Below, piece after piece: positions 6,162 through 8,658 of a DNA stretch of 8,658 nucleotides. The position numbers and the translations under genes are program-made. Where the stretch lies: the NCBI GenBank assembly GCA_023250175.1, contig JAHFBD010000087.1:1-8658 (forward strand), read 5' to 3'. The notes under the pieces were generated by a model. The model searched no databases. It saw nothing but the letters and a program-made list of their open reading frames with translations, and was not told the DNA's origin. The DNA comes from Candidatus Melainabacteria bacterium. GTDB taxonomy: Bacteria > Cyanobacteriota > Vampirovibrionia > 2-02-FULL-35-15. Numbering within the stretch: the first letter of the stretch is position 1; every line of letters starts with the position of its first letter.

Positions 6162-6163
6162 TT
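6148..6163 (+). promoter_or_regulatory. strong Shine-Dalgarno in front of an in-frame AUU codon
   Basis: AAAGGAG at 6148-6154 is the best ribosome-binding site in the window. No ATG, GTG or TTG lies at a usable distance, but ATT at 6161-6163 is 6 bases downstream and in frame with the DprA-like gene. The frame is open from a TAA at 6143-6145. Using ATT would add 16 residues (through KYSGGQLT) before the ATG at 6209. Confidence 0.4.
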
Positions 6164-6208
6164 TTTACAAGCGATCCATCATCAAAATACTCAGGTGGAC
6201 AACTTACT

Positions 6209-6697
6209 ATGCCTACTGTTGATACTTTAGTTGAAGAGCTAAAGTTAATACAAAACGTAGGCACCAGAAAAATTGCAATAATTGGGACACGAAACTTATC
6301 ATTAATGCATCAACAACTTGTAGAAATCTTATCTTATGCACTAGTAATAAGTGGAAATATTATTATAACAAGTGGTGGTGCAAGTGGAGTTAATGCAGCC
6401 GTTATAAAAGGTGCTTGTAGAGCAGATCAAAACAAATTAGAAGTAATTCTTCCTCAAACAATAGGACAACAACCAGGAGAAGTACAAAATGCATTAATCG
6501 GGGTTAATGGTATTACTGAACATGCCGATAGACAAAATATGACATTAGCTGATGCAAGTAGAATCTGTAACAGAGAAATTATAGAAAGTGCACATCAACT
6601 AATAACCTTTTTATACCACGATAGCCATACTCTAAAAGAAGCGATTGAATATGCTCATATGCAACATAAGATTGTCACGCTCTTTTATTTAGATTAA
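6209..6697 (+). CDS. DprA-like SLOG/Rossmann-fold protein, cyanobacterial-type short form
   Basis: The protein has 162 residues and a Rossmann-like fold of the DprA/Smf and LOG superfamily. A strand-turn KIAIIGTRN is at 21-29, the glycine-rich ITSGGASGVNAAVIKGA at 53-69 corresponds to the DprA (S)GxAxGID-type loop, and VILPQ is at 79-83. It lacks the N- and C-terminal domains of true DprA, so it is not assumed to load RecA. From memory it closely resembles a short protein conserved in cyanobacteria, often labelled DNA recombination-mediator protein A (shared features: ALV.SGN..ITSG, ..IKGA.RAD, CN.EII, KVVTLFY-type end). The ATG at 6209 has AGGTGG at 6193-6198, 10 bases upstream. A stronger site lies in front of an in-frame ATT at 6161, so the true start is uncertain. 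It may be cotranscribed with the tRNA-Leu 20 bases downstream. The biochemical role is unknown. Confidence 0.85.
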   Translation: MPTVDTLVEELKLIQNVGTRKIAIIGTRNLSLMHQQLVEILSYALVISGNIIITSGGASGVNAAVIKGACRADQNKLEVILPQTIGQQPGEVQNALIGVNGITEHADRQNMTLADASRICNREIIESAHQLITFLYHDSHTLKEAIEYAHMQHKIVTLFYLD

Positions 6698-6717
6698 AAT
6701 TAACCTTGTAGGAAAAA

Positions 6718-6803
6718 GCCCTTGTGGCGGAATGGTAGACGCAACGGACTTAAAATCCGTTGGTTTGAACAAAGCCGTGCCAGTTCGAGTCTGGCCAAGG
6801 GCA
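6718..6803 (+). tRNA. tRNA-Leu(UAA), without intron
   Basis: Acceptor stem GCCCTTG (6718-6724) pairs with CAAGGGC (6796-6802), with discriminator A at 6803 and no encoded CCA. The anticodon arm is ACGGA - CTTAAAA - TCCGT, anticodon TAA. The T arm is GCCAG - TTCGAGT - CTGGC. A long variable arm marks a class II tRNA. Many cyanobacteria carry a group I intron in this anticodon loop; none is present here. A T-rich run (TTTTCTTTTTT) follows the 3' end. Confidence 0.97.
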
Positions 6804-6812
6804 GTTTTCTTT

Positions 6813-7020
6813 TTTATAAGCCGCAGCTTATCTGCGGCTTCCATTTGTCAATTCTTTTCACCTGACCGGTTTTGATGAATGAATCACACAAAACCTTTTT
6901 CTTATATAGCTCTAAGCAAGCTTGAACTTCTCGCTATAAAGTTATTCATTAGATCAGACTTACCGAATAAATCGGACAAATACTTTTTATTTATATGCCG
7001 CAGACAAGCTTGAATGTCTT
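6813..7020 (+). repeat. 88-89-bp hairpin repeat, three tandem copies (array B)
   Basis: Copy B1 is at 6813-6900, B2 at 6901-6989, and B3 begins at 6990 and fades after about 7015. B1 has the two hairpins of copy A1 at identical spacing but with changed, compensating bases: GCCGCAG (6820-6826), loop CTTAT, CTGCGGC (6832-6838); and GGTTTTG-ATGA (6868-6878), loop ATGAA, TCAC-A-CAAAACC (6884-6895), then TTTTT. B2 keeps the apical CCGA - ATAAA - TCGG (6963-6975) and the T-run, while its outer stem is decayed. B3 keeps GCCGCAGACAAGCT. Confidence 0.75.
6868..6900 (+). terminator. terminator-like hairpin downstream of tRNA-Leu, in repeat copy B1
   Basis: GGTTTTG pairs with CAAAACC, extended by TGA/TCA across a 5-base loop with one mismatch and one bulged A, followed by TTTTT. 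It lies 65 bases after tRNA-Leu and could end that transcript. It is also the second hairpin of the repeat. Confidence 0.5.
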
Positions 7021-7104
7021 ATTGAAGAAACGAATAAATTTAAAAATGCCTTTATACCTGAAAAGACAAAGAGAATTCAAGAGCAATTAAGAAAAGAAGG
7101 ATAG
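6940..7104 (+). pseudogene. 3' remnant of an unidentified protein gene
   Basis: An open frame without any start codon runs from 6940 to TAG at 7102-7104. Its second half reads like a genuine protein end (AADKLECLIEETNKFKNAF, then IPEKTKRIQEQLRKEG), with charged amphipathic helix character. The part before about 7000 coincides with repeat copies B2/B3. The likely history is that the repeat array replaced or truncated the 5' part of a gene. I do not recognise the family. Without a start or ribosome-binding site it should not be translated as it stands. Confidence 0.35.
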
Positions 7105-7126
7105 TAGAAACACTTTTCTCATAATT

Positions 7127-7163
7127 AAACCTTAATAGGTTTAACCCTATAGGTTTTTGGGTA
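7127..7163. other. paired short inverted repeats between the remnant and the secreted-protein gene
   Basis: AAACCT (7127-7132) - TAAT - AGGTTT (7137-7142) is a 6-bp hairpin, followed directly by AACC-CTATA-GGTT and a T-rich stretch (7143-7158). This could be an intrinsic terminator for whatever is upstream, or a leader structure of the gene at 7213. It is A/T-rich and weak. Confidence 0.3.
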
Positions 7164-7212
7164 TTTGGCAATTAGGAATCTAAATTTTGAGTGGAAAAAT
7201 CAGGAGAAAATC

Positions 7213-7833
7213 ATGTTAAAGAAAAATTTTTCATGGGCAATATTTTTACTAGTTATAACTTTTACTTTTAGTTTAAATACATTAGAGATTTATGCACAGT
7301 TTGGAGGAGCAGCGCCAAATGCAGGATTAGGAGTAGCACCTGCACCAGCTCCAGTACAACAACCAGCTCCAGTAGCTCCAGGACCAGTAGCACCAGATCC
7401 CGCACTAGTACCCACACCACAGCCAGCTCCAGTAGTGATAGATCCAGTACCAGTAGAAGAACCAGATGAACCATGTGCTCCTGAAATTATTGAAGAAGCT
7501 TCTGTAACACCAGGTGGGGTAAACGCAGCAGCAGTTACTACACCCGCATGTCAAGTAGTAAAAGATGCTCAGCGTTTAGGAGTTGTAACTACTACTATAT
7601 ATAATAATTGTACCTATAAGCAAGGAGGCATAGACATGCAATGTACAGCAACTATACCTACTTACCAATGTGCTGGCAGTTGTTCTCCCAATAAGAATTG
7701 TAACCAAAATAACTTTGGTCAAAGAGTAGCCAAATGTGATAGTAACGGTAATATCACTTGTACAATTCCTAATGCACGAAGAAAACCAAACGCAACTAGG
7801 TGTAATTTAGCTGGTACTTGTGGTTGCGGTTAG
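7213..7833 (+). CDS. secreted proline-rich protein with cysteine-rich C-terminal domain
   Basis: Not assigned to a family. The start is set at ATG 7213 because AGGAG at 7202-7206 sits 6 bases upstream and the protein then begins with a textbook signal peptide: MLKKNF, a hydrophobic core (about 8-21), and probable cleavage after IYA (residue 28). A TTG at 7165 in frame would put 16 extra polar residues before it and is rejected. The mature protein has a low-complexity Pro/Ala/Val linker (about 36-80, many PAPV and APxP units). The globular part of about 125 residues has 12 cysteines in total, an even number suggesting disulfides, and ends in TCGCG. It is likely an extracytoplasmic or cell-surface protein with the proline-rich stretch spanning the cell wall or periplasm. 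No lipobox or sortase motif is seen. It is convergent with the repeat protein at 8132. Confidence 0.85.
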   Translation: MLKKNFSWAIFLLVITFTFSLNTLEIYAQFGGAAPNAGLGVAPAPAPVQQPAPVAPGPVAPDPALVPTPQPAPVVIDPVPVEEPDEPCAPEIIEEASVTPGGVNAAAVTTPACQVVKDAQRLGVVTTTIYNNCTYKQGGIDMQCTATIPTYQCAGSCSPNKNCNQNNFGQRVAKCDSNGNITCTIPNARRKPNATRCNLAGTCGCG

Positions 7834-7891
7834 GTTTGATTTCTTCTAACATTTTTTCTTCTCTTTATAAGGTTATATTTTTGATTTTTTA

Positions 7892-7913
7892 ATAAGCTTA
7901 AATTAAAGCTTAT
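7892..7913. repeat. 8-bp inverted repeat
   Basis: ATAAGCTT (7892-7899) pairs with AAGCTTAT (7906-7913) around a 6-base loop. It lies 58 bases after the secreted-protein stop and after a T-rich stretch; it is possibly part of that gene's terminator. Confidence 0.5.
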
Positions 7914-7964
7914 AGCTTACTTTTATTAATAAGTCATTAAAAAGCTTTATCTTTTTTAATTCGA

Positions 7965-7992
7965 ATTGATTAAAGCTAATCGTTTAATCAAT
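7965..7992. repeat. perfect 10-bp inverted repeat
   Basis: ATTGATTAAA (7965-7974) pairs with TTTAATCAAT (7983-7992) around the 8-base loop GCTAATCG. It is a clear cruciform or hairpin candidate, but its A/T stem makes it a weak terminator. Confidence 0.6.
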
Positions 7993-8003
7993 CTAAGGTA
8001 TGT

Positions 8004-8052
8004 TGTTTTATCTTGCATAGTGGATAAGGTTTACACTATCCAGCATAAAACA
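8004..8052. repeat. 49-base near-palindrome
   Basis: TGTTTTAT (8004-8011) pairs with ATAAAACA (8045-8052). Inside, TTG (8013-8015) pairs with CAG (8041-8043, one T-G wobble), and ATAGTG (8017-8022) pairs with CACTAT (8034-8039) around an 11-base loop. Only two C-C mismatches interrupt a 19-position stem. Confidence 0.65.
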
Positions 8053-8131
8053 TATAAAACAATAAACTGATAGAAAGTTTTATAGCCAAATTATAGAAAG
8101 AATTAGTAAGATAAAAATGGCTTGCCCAATC

Positions 8132-8658
8132 TTATTCCGGTATTACTCTAGGCATTGGAGTTGTTCTTGCTTGATCCCAGTTATCTCCTCCTGTATAAGT
8201 TTGAGCAGGTCTTGCTGTTCCATCTGGACCATTTCCTCCTGTATAGAAAATACTTCCATCTGGTTGTGCCCAGTATGAGCCTGTATATCCTGGTCTAGCA
8301 TAGGACCCATTTGGATTTCTTGTTAATGCTAGTTCATTAATTGAAGCTTGGGTACTACCTGCCATTGGAGTATTTCTTGCTTGATCCCAATTTCCTCCTC
8401 CTGTGTAAGTTTGGGCAGGTCTGGCTGTTCCATCTGGACCATTTCCTCCTGTGTAGAAAAGGCTTCCATCTGGCTGAGTAAAGTATTCTCCTGTATAGCC
8501 TGCCCTTACATAAGAACCCATAGGAGTCCTTACTAATCCAAGCTCATTAATTGCAGCTTGGGTACTACCTGCCATTGGAGTTGTCCTTGTTTGATCCCAA
8601 TTTCCATTGGCATACGTTTGTGCAGGTCTTGCCGTTCCATCTGGACCATTTCCTCCTG
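8132..8658 (-). CDS. protein of 70-residue tandem repeats, 5'-truncated by the window edge
   Basis: Not recognised. The minus-strand frame stays open to the window end, so the ATG at 8575 is an internal repeat methionine, not the start. Two full 70-residue units (8575-8366 and 8365-8156) and the end of a third (8658-8576) are visible, then a short tail MPRVIPE. Each unit runs MAGSTQA(A/S)INEL..., GYTG, QPDGS(L/I)FYTGG, NGPDGTARPAQTYTGG, NWDQAR, TP. The two full units agree at 57 of 70 positions. Glycine, tyrosine and threonine richness with PDG turns suggests short beta hairpins or a surface-exposed fibrous repeat. No cysteine is visible. The N-terminus, and any signal peptide, is outside the window, so location in the cell is unknown. 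Confidence 0.82.
   Translation of the reverse strand, partial: GGNGPDGTARPAQTYANGNWDQTRTTPMAGSTQAAINELGLVRTPMGSYVRAGYTGEYFTQPDGSLFYTGGNGPDGTARPAQTYTGGGNWDQARNTPMAGSTQASINELALTRNPNGSYARPGYTGSYWAQPDGSIFYTGGNGPDGTARPAQTYTGGDNWDQARTTPMPRVIPE
8156..8658 (-). repeat. 210-bp coding tandem repeat
   Basis: The period is exactly 210 bp between the two full units (8366-8575 and 8156-8365). A third unit begins at 8576 and is cut by the window end; its visible part is one codon shorter (TYANGNWDQ against TYTGGGNWDQ). Copy number outside the window cannot be known, and such repeats often vary in number between strains or collapse in assemblies. Confidence 0.9.

Larger units (their letters stand above)
7834..8131. 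other. gene-less AT-rich spacer with strong inverted repeats
   Basis: It lies between two convergent genes and has no ORF of note. It holds three separate inverted repeats, at 7892-7913, 7965-7992 and 8004-8052, listed individually where clear. Some may serve as bidirectional terminators for the two flanking genes, although none has a classical G/C stem plus long T-run. Confidence 0.5.

Noticed and set aside
7165..7212. TTG start for the secreted protein
   Set aside because: It would place 16 polar residues before the signal peptide. The ATG at 7213 has a good AGGAG site and gives a proper export signal.
7268..7474. 68-codon minus-strand ORF rich in Leu/Val
   Set aside because: It is the shadow of the proline/alanine-rich stretch of the secreted protein.
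8573..8575. ATG as the start of the repeat protein
   Set aside because: The frame continues to the window edge with clear repeat sequence, and this methionine is part of each repeat unit.
8156..8658. CRISPR array
   Set aside because: The repeats are 210 bp, contiguous and in frame in a coding sequence, with no spacers.

Overview
The window is AT-rich and bacterial. Two genes point to the wider cyanobacterial lineage. The PcrA/UvrD helicase carries an extra segment before motif III that resembles cyanobacterial PcrA as I remember it. The small DprA-like Rossmann protein closely matches a protein that is conserved in cyanobacteria. The low GC, the absence of photosynthesis genes and an intron-less tRNA-Leu(UAA) suggest a non-photosynthetic relative such as Melainabacteria/Vampirovibrionia. 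That placement is inference, because no database search was possible.

Layout, left to right. Positions 1-678 hold the 3' part of rplA (ribosomal protein L1). It is not followed by rplJ/rplL; a tight run of three small, partly similar, helix-rich unknown genes follows (682-1555), plus a doubtful 29-codon ORF. A regulatory region with repeated TTACGG boxes (1680-1852) precedes a MazEF-type toxin-antitoxin pair (1866-2487). A tRNA-Ser(GGA) gene lies on the minus strand (2508-2597). It is followed by about 515 bases without a clear gene, holding two copies of an 88-bp hairpin repeat and a small GC-rich island. Next are plsC (3114-3734) and, convergent with it, pcrA/uvrD (3726-6125, minus). Divergent from pcrA is the DprA-like gene, then tRNA-Leu(UAA) (6718-6803), then three more copies of the 88-bp repeat. 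The last copy runs into a gene remnant ending at 7104. A secreted proline-rich, cysteine-rich protein (7213-7833) and a minus-strand protein of 70-residue tandem repeats (8132 to the window end) close the window. The roughly 300 bases between them hold several strong inverted repeats.

The genes do not form one pathway. Core functions (translation, phospholipid synthesis, DNA repair, tRNAs) are interleaved with accessory ones (toxin-antitoxin, small unknown proteins, secreted or repeat proteins). The most notable unexplained item is the 88-bp repeat next to both tRNA genes. Its two hairpins keep their pairing and spacing although their sequences differ, which suggests selection on structure or a palindromic mobile repeat. 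The small-gene cluster behind rplA and the strong Shine-Dalgarno placed in front of an AUU codon at the DprA-like gene are the next most interesting.
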